DNA from: Rutstroemia sp. NJR-2017a BVV2
Taxonomy: Eukaryota; Ascomycota; Leotiomycetes; Helotiales; Rutstroemiaceae
DNA: 64,000 bases
NCBI GenBank assembly: GCA_002946415.1
Contig: NJPS01000034.1
Location: forward strand, 496,001 to 560,000
Direction of reading: 5' to 3'
This document shows, piece after piece, positions 20,338 through 31,632 of this stretch. The notes beneath the pieces were generated by a model. That model had not been told where the DNA came from, searched no databases, and saw only the letters and a list, made by a program, of their open reading frames with translations. The position numbers were made by a program, and so were the translations under genes. How positions within the stretch are numbered: the stretch's first letter is position 1; each line of letters opens with the position of its first letter.

Positions 20338-22461
20338 TCGATCGTCTCGCAGTTCTGTTTGTCCGTCGGCCGAATGATAATGATTCGCAATGCATGCATA
20401 GCATTCTGCCCCGCCTCATGGGACCTTTTTTTTTTCTTGAATTCTTTGGAGGCAGGGCGGCGGGGCGGGGGGGGAGGGCGTCTGATTTCTAATCCATTTT
20501 CTTTTTTGCTTTTTAGCCGGATATGATGATTCTCGAAGGGGATCTTTAAGAAAGCATCCCGAGGCTCTAAAATTTGTGTATGCTAATGGTAGTTTTGGTG
20601 AATTGGAGTTTTTCTTCCTTGCATTTGGTTCCGAGATTGGGGCAGAGCGGACTGGACTGGATTGGATGGGAGTGGAGTGGAGTGGAGTGGATGTATATCT
20701 ATTGTATGAGAAATCTACTTGCCTGCCTATCTATCTATCTCGACGCTCTGTTCTCTTATGGAATAGATGCGATGGATACGATGTGATGGGATGCGATGGA
20801 CACGATGAGATGAGATGAGATGATATCTCCTAATAGAATATGCGATAATTTAAAAGAAGACGAAGACATGACGATACTGCGTGAAGGTAATCAAATCCCA
20901 TTAACTACGTCCGGACGACATACCTGATGGCTAGAAAGGCAAACTAATAATTAGACCGTTGGATTTTGTAACCTGACTTCTGGAATGTTGCTATCAATTC
21001 CTTTCCCCTCAACGTCTCCACTCCTCCCCTCTGTTAGACTCTTCAATACGGCCCAGTCACTCCCGCCTTCATCCTCACCCTCGTACGCACCCACTCATCC
21101 TAATCACATCTCTCATCTCCTCTCCCCGTTCGGCACTCACATACACATAACAAACCACAAAGCAAACCGAAGCAAAACAAAACAACATATTAATCAAAAA
21201 TATTATCTTTATCTTACTATACTTGTAATCCTAATCTTAATCTTAGTCTATCATTACCCACTACACCAACAACCTATCTCCCTCTCTCTATCTCTTTCTT
21301 TTCTAGCACGTAATTTTTTGGTTCCCCGTCCGCCTTGCCGTATCTCCTACACTTCTATCCCGTCCGCAATACATCGCTGCCACACGTTCGTCCTCCCTCC
21401 TTTCCCAAGAACAGCACGACACGCCATCCAACACAACGACATCGTCATTAACAGAGAGAGCATGTATATCCCGCTCCAGCATATTACCTCTAGCCTCGCC
21501 TCCCGTCCCCTAACCACTGCTCCACTCCACTCCACTCCCCTCCACACTCCCTCCCTCCCCGCGCATACCCTCTCTATTCTTCCCTCGCAGTCCCGTCCCG
21601 CCCCGTCCATCCCATCCCATCCCGTTCTACCCCCAACAGATCCCAGCCCCTATCCCAAACAGAACAAGCTCCCAACCCAGCAACCAAGAATTCAACCCAC
21701 CCACCCATCCACCCATGCATCAAAGCCCCGCGGCATCCGCGTTCCAAACCCCATAATTAGTACGCTTTGATCTCCCTTGCATTAACTAAAACTACAGTAC
21801 AGCAGTGTGTGATAATCTGCGCATTATATCGCACTCACACACGCACCCCGTCCAGCCTTCACACATTCTCTCTCTATATCCCTCTCCCTCTACGATGAAC
21901 TCCCCCTTCCCCCTCCAGGGCCCTACCTGCACCATATTCATCCCTTCCCCCTCCCCCTACCCCTCCCTACCAGCGACCTTTCCATCCAATCCCAAACACT
22001 TCCACTCATACAAATCAATCAGACAGACAGGCAGACAAGCAAGCAGGCAGGCATCAGAAAGTCAGCGTTCAATCTATCCACCCATGCACCCACCCAATCA
22101 AGCCAGCAGCACTCCCAAAAAAAGAAGTAAAGTAAGACCGACAGACAGATAGAAAACAAGATTAAGTTGTTTCACGACACCTATTTACACCGCGCCCGCC
22201 ATACATATTTCCCTCCCTTCCCTCCCTCCCACTATCCATCCATCCTATGCTTGCTTTTACGCCATTACCCACCCCCCCCTTCTCTCTTTCTGACTCGAAA
22301 ATTTTTGATTATTAAATAATAAAAAACTCCTCGCTGGGATATCTTACACATGCGAATTCGATTCTTGCGTTTGTTTTGATTTCTGATTTCTTGAAAATTA
22401 TCGTATCTTGACACTTTTTGTTGGACCCATTTAGCTTCTCGCTTCTCATTCATATGTTTGC
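20338..22461. other. 2.1-kb gene-free stretch with microsatellites
   Basis: Convergent region between MTR4 and the DENN gene. It contains G-runs near 20457-20480, the AGTGG repeat at 20671-20690, GAGAT repeats near 20800-20820, long pyrimidine-rich DNA (21000-22000) and CAGA/CAGG runs near 22020. A 261-codon plus-strand open frame (20985-21770) is the by-product of pyrimidine bias and is not called as a gene. Confidence 0.5.
20671..20690. repeat. AGTGG microsatellite
   Basis: Four perfect copies of AGTGG. A complementary CCACT/ACTCC run lies at about 21520-21538, so the two could pair as a long-range inverted repeat. Confidence 0.6.
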
Positions 22462-25400
22462 TCAAATCAAGCCTTTCGGACCCAGCATACTCGGCACTGC
22501 TTTGCGGCCGACTCTTTTGCCTGGTAGATCTATTCGCGGTACGCCTGCGACGCTTCTTGGCTCCTTCATCAAGCCGATATCGAGCTGAGCGGGAATCCGA
22601 GTGACGACTGTCTTGTAGTCGCCGGGAAACTTGGCTGTAGGCGTTGGGACCAAGGCTGAGCGCCACAGGTGGTCTGATGTGTCTTCCAAGAAGCCAGGTC
22701 GAAGAGAGGACTTGGATGAGAAGAATGCGGACCGTCCTCGTGACTTTTTGGCTTGGATGATGGAATCGAATAGCTGGATATCTCGATCGTTAGATTGCTT
22801 GGTTTCGCGTTCATGGATGAATTCGTTGAATGCTATAACATAATTAGTATTGTCATCTCGTCGATTTGAAGAGAAAATTACCTTGTGTCTGCTGGAGCAT
22901 TTGTGTATACTCTTGCTGATCATGTGGCAGACTTTTCAGGAAACCATCCATATCGAAACCGTACACCTGTCCGCTTGACTTTTGTCCCTTGGAAGGTCGG
23001 CCAAGATATTTCCTGTAGGTGTAAAACAAACTTGCGAAACATCTGACGAATGCAGCACGTACACGATCTGCATGGAAAGCAGCAGGGCAAACGAGCGAAC
23101 AGTGGCCAAGGCAGCGACCATGAGACACTGTACTACAAGCACTGCAGCTATACATACCATCATCTTCTGGCTTGTCATCACAAATCGAGCATACAGATCC
23201 CATATCGTTGGCGTTGTAATGGAAGCAATGGCCCTCGACCCAAATTGTGGTGTCCGTATTTCGGACAGGTTGCATGAGCATATTTGGCATGATCGTTGAT
23301 GCGGCAATAGTTGAGGCGGCATAAGCAGATGGTGCATAGGCCGACGGGGCATATCCATACATAGATTTGTTATCAATCGATAGCGCCGATGTTGAAAGAC
23401 TAGCGGAATGACCACTGTTGAATGGCACACTGGGTTTGCGAAGAGTCGGTTGGCGTTCGAGACCAAAGGAGGAACTTCGTCTCGAGGTTGAATCGAAATG
23501 GCCAGATCGCTTTTCCCTCAAAGTTGCTGTAAGAGCGAATCCAGAATCGTTTCGAGAAATAGGGGTAGTGGGTAATGGTGGGCAGTGTCCTGAGACAGGT
23601 GATAATGATTGTGGTGGACTTGTCTTATTTGATAGACTGGTTGATGGGCGTTCAACGCGAGTATGATCATTCTTCGATTGCAAAAATGCATTGAAAACCA
23701 AAGGTCGTTTCGTTGACTGAAGATCTGGCTCACCAAAAGTAGTGGAGTTTTGACTTGCATATTTACCCAAAGTTGCGGGGAGAGCGTTTTGGGTGAATAT
23801 TGCTTCATTCTCAGATGAGAATGCATCATATGGGAAGGTCTCAATGGCATATGGAGGCGGTGCAACCTCAACACCACATCTATTGTGATGTGGAGCGGCC
23901 ATTTGAAGTAGAGAAATAAGCTTCCGGCGCTGTTGTCGGGGCAGTGAAATAGGTGGAGTAGTAGATTCAACCATATCTTGATCCAAATCAACCAAAACAT
24001 AGTCGTCCTCTGGAAGTTCAATGTTATCGTATCTTCTATCGATACCCACAATGTATGGGCACGGAGCCTCAAGAGCCGACAGCAATCTAGCTGGAAGAAC
24101 AGGAATGAAGATGCTTGCCCATTTCAAAGGATACAACAAACTAACCAAAGCTTTACTGGCCAAATGTAACATTGCTGTGTGAGACGAGAGGAGAATAATC
24201 CTCGACTCTGACAGCATAAATTCGAGCAAAGCAACAATATTGGGAATGCTCAAAGCTCGGAATAAGGCGTAAATATCCGTATTACGAGACTCTGGTAATT
24301 CATTTGGTGCTTCTTTGCGAGCAAATAATCGTAATTCGCGAACGGCAATTTCAATTTGCGTTTTCGAGGATAACGGACTCAATGCTTCGGTGCACAAGTT
24401 GACGACGTATCTTTCCAGGGGTTGCCATCTACCGACCTTTGGCGAGCTTGCCGGCACTCGGAGGATAGCACCGTCTGTCATAGGTACCACAACAGCTCTG
24501 AGCCACTCCTTCCAGAAGCTGGTCATGCTGCCGTCTCTGCCAAGAATACCGTACGCCCTCGGGGTCCATAATCCCGTCTCACCATCGGTTAACCCTTCAA
24601 TCTTGGCTGCAGCACCGTGTCTGACTGGTCGAAGCATATCCGTCATCAAACTGATTTTCTCCTCCACCGCACTGATTTGTTCTTCCAATTGTTCTCTGGC
24701 TGCTGAACCAGAAACGACCGAAGGTAATTGCGCCAGTAATTGAGACAAATATGCGCGCTCTGAAGCCAATCTTTCTCCTAAGCTCGCAGCTAGCTCTCGC
24801 TCTTCGTTCGTCATATGGCTTTGTCTCCATTGCTCACATCTTCTCTCGACATTTGCTGCAGCCTCCTGATTCAATGGCATCCAAACAATTACAGTTATTC
24901 CATAGATCTTCGAGTTGTCATCGGAAGTCATAGCAAATCCGTGCCATGTTGATCGCGGTCGCTCGTCGGAAGACACAATCCTAATATCATTTGGAAATGC
25001 GAACATAGGCACATAATCCGGAAATCTGCCTCTCCTGGCCAATTCCTCCGTTGCATGTTTTGGGGGGTATCTATCAAGTAAAACCGGCTCGAAGCGTCGT
25101 TTCAAAGGGTGCATGTCCGGATCTAAATTCAGAGGCTCAGGAGGTGGTATAACAGAATTGTAGTTACTAAGGCGTCTCGATGTTCGTACAGACACTGTGA
25201 AAATTGTCAGCATAAGAATGTCAACAAGCGGGAGGAGTGCATATGCTGAGATCCTCCCTTCATGGCACAGCAGAATATAATGTCAAGACTTACTACTTCT
25301 ACCCGCCATCGATGGTTGTCTCTTCACACTATTCAAGTCCCTAAAACTGATTTTCCTCCTGATACTTCCACCAACACTCCTTAATGTTGGACTCCTCTTT

Positions 25401-25951
25401 TGTATATTGTCTGTCTCCTCTACTTTCAGCCTCGATGTCCTCGAGCTCGTCATGGGCGGCGCGGGTTGAGTCGGAGCTCCAGCAGCGAAACTCAGATCAT
25501 CCAAGAAATCCTCCCTCGCATTCGCGAACTTAAGTAGCGCTTGGTCGAAATCGAAATCCCCAAATATTCCTCCGACACCACCTCCTTCCCTTGTGCCATT
25601 TCCATTTATATGGCCACTTAGACCAGCTTTGAGTGTAATACTGCTTCGGTTGCTGGCAGTGCCATCGTTCTCTTCGAGCGTGGATATCGAGCTGCGAGCA
25701 TCTTGCGAATTCTTGGTTAACCGGTTCCAGGAATTGGTGCGAGAGTGCCGTGCAGCGCGAGGGTTTGTTGGAGGTGGAGAGTTTTCACCTTCCGGACTTT
25801 CTTCTATAGTTGCGTCGACTTGAGGAGAGGGCGGTGGCTGTATATTGCTGCGCTCTCTGGAGGTCGAGGGGAAAATATCGGGCCCATATGATAAAGAATC
25901 AATCCCCGCGATCCAGAAATAATCGGCCAGAGGAGCCGAAGTATTATCCAT
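22462..25951 (-). CDS. DENN (AEX-3) domain protein with C1 zinc finger
   Basis: Three exons: 25294-25951, 22882-25194 and 22462-22832, giving 1,113 residues. The N-terminus MDNTSAPLADYFWIAGIDSL begins a tripartite DENN module. uDENN includes RRFEPVLLDRYPPK, RGRFPDYVPMFAFPNDI and TWHGFAMTSDDNSKIYGITV. cDENN includes LFRALSIPNIVALLEFMLSE, SRIILLSSHTAMLHLASKAL and WASIFIPVLPARLLSALEAP. The dDENN part follows a C1-type cysteine-rich domain (GHCFHYNANDMGSVCSICDD ... CSACSTVSHGRCLGHCSLVC) and continues VRCFASLFYTYRKYLGRP. DENN proteins are guanine-nucleotide exchange factors for Rab GTPases, so a role in membrane traffic is expected. The Rab partner is unknown. A Ser/Pro-rich linker of about 250 residues lies between cDENN and C1, and a coiled segment (VERRCEQWRQSHMTNEEREL) interrupts uDENN. 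Splices are A|TG (first) and G|CA (second). Confidence 0.9.
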
Positions 25952-26650
25952 GACAAATGATAAAGTGAAGCTGCAGTCAAGTGCCCTGAGTTGTTAGAAG
26001 TGGGCGATGTGTTGGCAGAGATGCCGTGTGGTGAGTAATTGGAATCCCCCCTTTCAATAGGACATCGAAAGTATGGTACCGGTGATAGACGCTTTTACCG
26101 CGGCTTTTTAGGAGAAGTGAGACTTTGGGGGGAAACGGTGGATGCGATGGTCTGATGGTTCTTTTCGTGGAGCGAAGTATATGAGTATTTCTGGAATTCT
26201 GGAATTCTCTGCAAGCTGCTCTGTTGTGGGAACTGCTTTCGAAGGATTCCTGGAGCGAATGTGCGAGAATAGTAGCTGGCGTCCTGAATTGTCGCGGCTT
26301 TTGGATTTGGGCTGGATTGTGGGTATATCCTAGGTTGATGCTTGATTGAATATTTGAAGATCGGACCCTGTGAAATCGGTAGTTCGAGTCTATTTATTTA
26401 ACAGCTTGGAACCAGCACCAGTGAGAAGGCAAGCAAGTGAACCACTTTCTGCAGTCCTTTGCTACTCCTGGAAGGTTTCCCTCTGAAAGTGAATTTGATT
26501 AAATGGTAAATTGTTCCGAAGAAAAAGGAGGGTATCCAATTCGAAAGGAAACTTGCGGTCCAAAAGTACAAGTACAAAGTATAGTGGTATTCGTATCCTC
26601 TGGGGAAGGACTTTTTCAATAATTTCTTGTGTTCGGGATACGAGTGAAAG

Positions 26651-26702
26651 GGTGAGGGAGAGGGAGCGGGAGAGGGAAAGGGAGAGGCAGAGCAGAGGCA
26701 AA
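26651..26702. repeat. GAGGGA/GGGAGA purine tract
   Basis: About 50 nt of almost pure purine made of imperfect GAGGGA units in the upstream flank of the DENN gene. Possible H-DNA or GAGA-type promoter element. Confidence 0.5.
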
Positions 26703-29640
26703 GAGGAAGTTTGTAAATGGCTATCTTTGGAGCTGCCCAGTGGGGAGAGTGGTGGTAGTTGTGGTAGTGAAGGAGGAATGTGTTGACTAGAACTACTGCT
26801 ACTCCATATATGAATTTGTTGGACCAGGTTCTTCGCTCGTGTTACCTCAGAACTTCTTATGCAGGAGGGCCTATTGCTCGATTTTTTCCTTATCGCTTGT
26901 GAAGATCATCTCCCATGTACAAGGAAAACGGACGAGGACTTAATTAACTCAGGGTAAGGGGTAAAGAGAGGTGTGAAATCAACAGAGAAGGAAAAAGGTA
27001 CAGCAAGAAGAAGTATATATAGCAACGGTTAAGATCTTTTACAGCAGGCACAAGGTAACTCTGAAGAAGACATTTTCCTATATTCTATCTCTGTATGTAT
27101 ATCAAATCTTCCTTCTTCCTCCTTCCTTTTCCCTGATTACTCCTCGTCTCGTCTTCCCCGGGATTTCATAGATCGCATCAAGGTTCCTCTTGGTCAGCCG
27201 ACAGGGAGCGTAGATAGGGGACTGCTTGGGGTGACGATGGTTTTCGAGGGATCAATGGATTTGGCTTTGGAGATTGAATGATACCCAGGTCCAGTACAGT
27301 AGTAGCTCATGGCTTTTCTGTACCTAGGTGGTAGTGGCTGCCGATCTTCCTCGAAGCTTACCGTCCCAATCGTAATATATTGATTGCATTCGCAAAAGGA
27401 GATATAGTTCTTACTTTACGACCTGCAGACGAACAATCACCCCCATTTCGGCTGTTTTCCGATGCTCGCCTCTTCTTCATCCATCCCATTGATATAATAC
27501 GATGTGATATAATCTGATACAAGGTACTTTCAATAGGTTATTCGATGCAAGTTGCGCAGTGTTACATGTTTACACCAGAAGAATGTTCTATGGATCCCAT
27601 ACTCCCTTCCTTCTATACGCAGCATATCAAATCATCCTTCGGCCGGCACGGTAGTCGATCTCACTACAGGATACGATAGTACTTCGCACAACAGGAGTCG
27701 AACGACGTTGAACTACTAAAGTTGTCGTCAGGCTATTCGTTTACAACGCGTAACATACCTGGAAATGTACATACGCGCTCATGTGCAAGTATTATTGCGT
27801 GGCATACCTACAAGGGCCTGTCTCTAAGGTTACGGACTAGAAAATCGTCGAAGGGAAAGCAATCAATACAGGACAGAAGGCATAAAGTAAAGTAGGTGAA
27901 CGCATTTTTCCTGCATAAAGTCCAAAAAGCATAACGAAATGCCCCAACGACCCAAGGCCGACATTAGCCTAAACAACCAAGTCTCCGTAGCTGCTCAGTG
28001 ACTGATTCCTTTTTCCTTAAGGCAGCTGGGAGCTTGGGGCTAGCCAGGCACAGACAGGTAAACAACTGTTCAACCAACGAACAGCGCACGCATCGCATCC
28101 AGGAACACCCGTTACGATGACCATTTTCTCCAAGTCCGGGCGTAGGTTCACGTTAACTACAGGCAATCGCGCGAACTCTCTTTCTGTCCATCCACTTTCC
28201 GCTTTGCGCGTTCTCTCTCTGCTAGCTGTTTCATGTTTTCCCGAACCAGCTACCCGCATATCTACTTCTAGCATTTTCCAGGAACGTGTTCGACGGAGGA
28301 CTAACTAGTCCGGCGAGGGGAGAGGGGGGCTCGGGGGGTCACAGACATTGTTAACTTTGGTTGCGGTTGGTGATCGGACTTGGGGTTGAGTGAGCTTAAG
28401 CCAGCCAGCCAGCAGGGACTTGCCTAACCTTATTTATTGCGTGGTCCTTGGGGAAAAAGCATATCTCGCCTTCGTGACAGGTAAATAAATAAAGCAATAC
28501 CCTTCAAGCCAAGCATTGAAGGGATTGTCTTACTTAAAAGCAGCTCAATCTCGGAAAATTCTTTGCGAGGGGATATCAACCGTCGATACAAACGGAAACC
28601 GATGGACCCCGACTGGCTAGCTCGTCTGGGAGTCTACTATCTACCTACCATCATCTACCCTCTGCCAATCAAAGCCAAACCAACTCAACTCAGCCCAGCC
28701 CCAGACTCCAGCTTGATTAATTCCAAATGCAACAGGCATAATGCAGAATCGCAAAGAGAAAAAAGAAATCGCCGCATCCATCGCAACAATTCCCATTACC
28801 AGAGTCTCGTCTCACGGAAGCACATTTGCTTCATTCAGGGGAAAAGAGATACGAAGTTGTATCACACTCACTATAATCCAAGCCACCAAGGCTGAGAGGC
28901 TGAATCTAGACTCTGGGTTGCATACCATACTATACCAGCAGGAAATTGCAATATATCCTTCCTTTTACAATATTGGTTGCAAGTTGCAACCAACCAACAG
29001 CAACACAAGTCTAGGATTCGGAAGACAGCAGGGAGGGGGCCAAAAATACCCATCCAGTATTTGCAATTCCCATCTCGATCATATTTGTTATGTCTCATTT
29101 TCGTGATTTCAACCCCCTAGTTAGTTATCACATATCTACTGTTTTCTCCTGCATGCATGCAGAGACCCTTCCTTATCCCTACCCTAAACAAACACACGTC
29201 AGTGAGTGGTCTGCTGCAAGTGCAAGGTAGCTGTGTTACTATCGTCACATGATAATTACTTCTTCGAGTTCCGGGCCTGCCCAGTATCTGCAAGTAGCCC
29301 GCGGGCGCGCGGCACAGCTTACGTTCTCACGTGGGAGTCCATGTCTACATACACAAACTGTTTCCTAGACAATGGAACATTCATCCCCCAAAACAAGTAC
29401 CTAAACTGGAATCTGATCTTGCTTTGCGTCCTCATCCTCCATTCCGGCCTAAGTATCTTCCTATTGATTCTCAGAAACCGTCCCGGCCACCTCATCCAGT
29501 CACCCATTTCATTTATCTGTCCTATCTATCCCAAGTATTCTCCGATTCCATCCCCCGCTCCCTGCCCTGCCCTTCTTCCTCGCAGCATACTCCTTTTCTT
29601 GTCACACATACCTTCGCACCTACATATATGCATTATAAAA

Positions 29641-29672
29641 CTCCTACTCCTACTCCTACTCCCACTCCCACC
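29641..29672. repeat. CTCCTA/CTCCCA microsatellite
   Basis: CTCCTACTCCTACTCCTACT followed by CCCACTCCCACC, an imperfect 6-bp tandem repeat in gene-free DNA. Confidence 0.6.
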
Positions 29673-30286
29673 CAAATATAAATTCAAGTCCATATCTACA
29701 GATCGAAGAGAAGAGCTGCTACAGCATATATCTATCTATATATACATGCTAAGGCATTGGGTTGTATAGGAGCGTGCAGTAGTATGGGGACATATTTGTG
29801 CAAGTGCCCAGATACGATAGTTAGGCTCTGATCTGGGTTCTATTATACTTCCGGTATTCTAAGTGTTCGTTTATCTGCTGGTGAGAGGAAAGAGAGAGAC
29901 GTTCTGCTGTGGGTCGTATGGATGATATGGACAAATCGGATTGAGTAGCAGAGGTTAGTAATTGGAAGGAGGGTGTTGTTATCGTTAGTGATTGCATATT
30001 GTGGACATGAAATTGTCCTGCGCAGATATCCTCAAGATAGGTGCATGGGGAGAGAAGGCTTGTACAATGACGGTTTTTGTATGATTCTGTACATATACAT
30101 ACCAAGTTAGATAGCTAGTTGTAGTAGATTTGAATCAGTCAATCCATCTATAGTCTTTCCGGATCCCAGATGTAAATCTTAACTTTTAGACTCCATCCAT
30201 GACGATCTTACCTTGACTACCTTATCACGTCCCAATACCATCCCGCCCTCTATGCGCTTCATAAGCCCAACCGCATGCGCAATCAT

Positions 30287-31287
30287 CTAAGCTTTCACAC
30301 TCTCATTTCTTTCCACCAGTTCGCCCACGCCCAGTCCCCTCCCCACCTTAACCTTCCTCTTCTTTTCCTTCTCCTTCTCCTCCGCGCCAGCAGTATCCCC
30401 TTCCTTGCCCATACTTCCCACAGCCTCCCCCTCATCCCCCGCCTCGGCCCCCTCCTCCTCGTCCAGAATCTGCTCCCTAATATATCCCAGATCCAACTTC
30501 ATCGAATACGCATCTTCGCCGTCCGCATAGTATTTCGCTTCAATTTTCTCCGTTTGAAAACCGAGTGTGTCGCGGTAGAGGCGCAGCGCAGCTTGGTTGG
30601 AGACACGCACATGTAGGGAGACATATTGCGCTGAGAAAGTTTCGACCATGGCCTTTTCTGTTTTGGTGGGTTAGTAGCGCTTCTAGGTTGGTTCGCATAC
30701 AGGAAAATGGGAGAGAGATCAGAGTGAAAGTATCAGATGGAGGAAAGGCAAGGCACACGTACGGCTCTGTCTCATCAGTTTCTCTGCAATGCCTAACCGC
30801 CGGTGTGTGCGCATGACGCTGAGAGATGTGATGTGACCATGTTGGACGCCGTCTGCGGGGTCTTCTTCCATTTTCGCGAGGACGTAGCCTACGATGCGGG
30901 GGTAGTCGTAGGGGGTCTTTTGGGGGCGCGAGACGTCGACTGCGACGTAGGATAGTTGAGGCCAGTTGAGCGCATGGTAGAGGTAGTACTTGAGGAAGTA
31001 ACTGTAGAGACACGGTCAGTTAGTGGGAGGTTGTGAGAACGAGTAGGGTGGTATAGAAAGATTGAGAGAGAAAGATAGAAGAGAATAAAGAAGATGCAGG
31101 TTGAAATATCGCAGATGGCGAAATAGGTCATGATTAGATCAGAGGAGACAGAAGGGGTAGATGTTGGAGGAGATGCGATCGTGTTGGACGCATGGAGGGG
31201 TAGAGAAACGCACTTTTCGGGAAGATTGGTTATGTTCGCATGTTGGACATGCGGAATGTCAGAAGGGCGCAAAAGTCGAATATCCAT
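30287..31287 (-). CDS. NAA10: N-terminal acetyltransferase A catalytic subunit
   Basis: Three exons, 31214-31287, 30763-31001 and 30287-30657, giving 227 residues. The start [20 protein letters not shown], then [20 protein letters not shown] across the first splice (AA|T), is the signature of Ard1/Naa10. The GNAT fold follows: [41 protein letters not shown] with the R-x-x-G-x-A acetyl-CoA loop, [40 protein letters not shown] and [15 protein letters not shown]. The C-terminal tail is Glu/Lys-rich and non-conserved. Naa10 with Naa15 forms NatA on the ribosome and acetylates nascent N-termini after Met removal (Ser, Ala, Thr, Gly). An ATG-like codon two positions upstream exists, but the MDIR start matches relatives exactly. 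Confidence 0.95.
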
Positions 31288-31632
31288 TTTCAATTTTGTC
31301 CCTGGTTGTCGTGCTGAATAGCAAGTGTTCTACTCCTCAATTTAATTATTGTTGGCTGTGGTGAGCTTGAGCGAAATAGCAACCAGACAGCTCTGCGAAT
31401 ATATGAGTTGGTTTTGGCGGGTGAGGTTAAGTGGGCTTCAGTCGATATCCAAATCGTATCCGGCATAACTATTTTGCGGTGCCGATCGAACTGTGTGAGC
31501 TGCTACGTGATTTCTGGCAACCTTTAGTTAGTCTATGTTATCATGAGTGATAAGCTATGAATCAAACACAATGTAGGGTAAAATAAATCCAATATCCTCC
31601 AGAAGACAAAAAAGAAAAAAGAAAACTGCAGG
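31288..31632. other. Divergent promoter NAA10/F-box gene
   Basis: A 345-bp head-to-head spacer. It is A-rich near 31600-31625, just before the plus-strand start. No coding signal seen. Confidence 0.4.

Larger units (their letters stand above)
25952..30286. other. 4.3-kb gene-free stretch
   Basis: The largest gap of the window lies between the DENN start (minus strand) and the NAA10 stop. I found no open frame above 187 codons and none with family words. The longest (29206-29769) is low-complexity Leu/Pro at its end. Candidate contents are a long DENN promoter/5' UTR or a non-coding RNA gene. No tRNA was recognised. Confidence 0.5.

Noticed and set aside
20985..21770. 261-codon plus-strand open frame
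   Set aside because: Ser/Pro/His/Thr-rich translation from pyrimidine-biased DNA, with no family words, no splice structure and several microsatellites inside it.
29206..29769. 187-codon plus-strand frame in the 4.3-kb gap
   Set aside because: Second half is low-complexity Leu/Pro from a microsatellite; the first half matches nothing I recognise.
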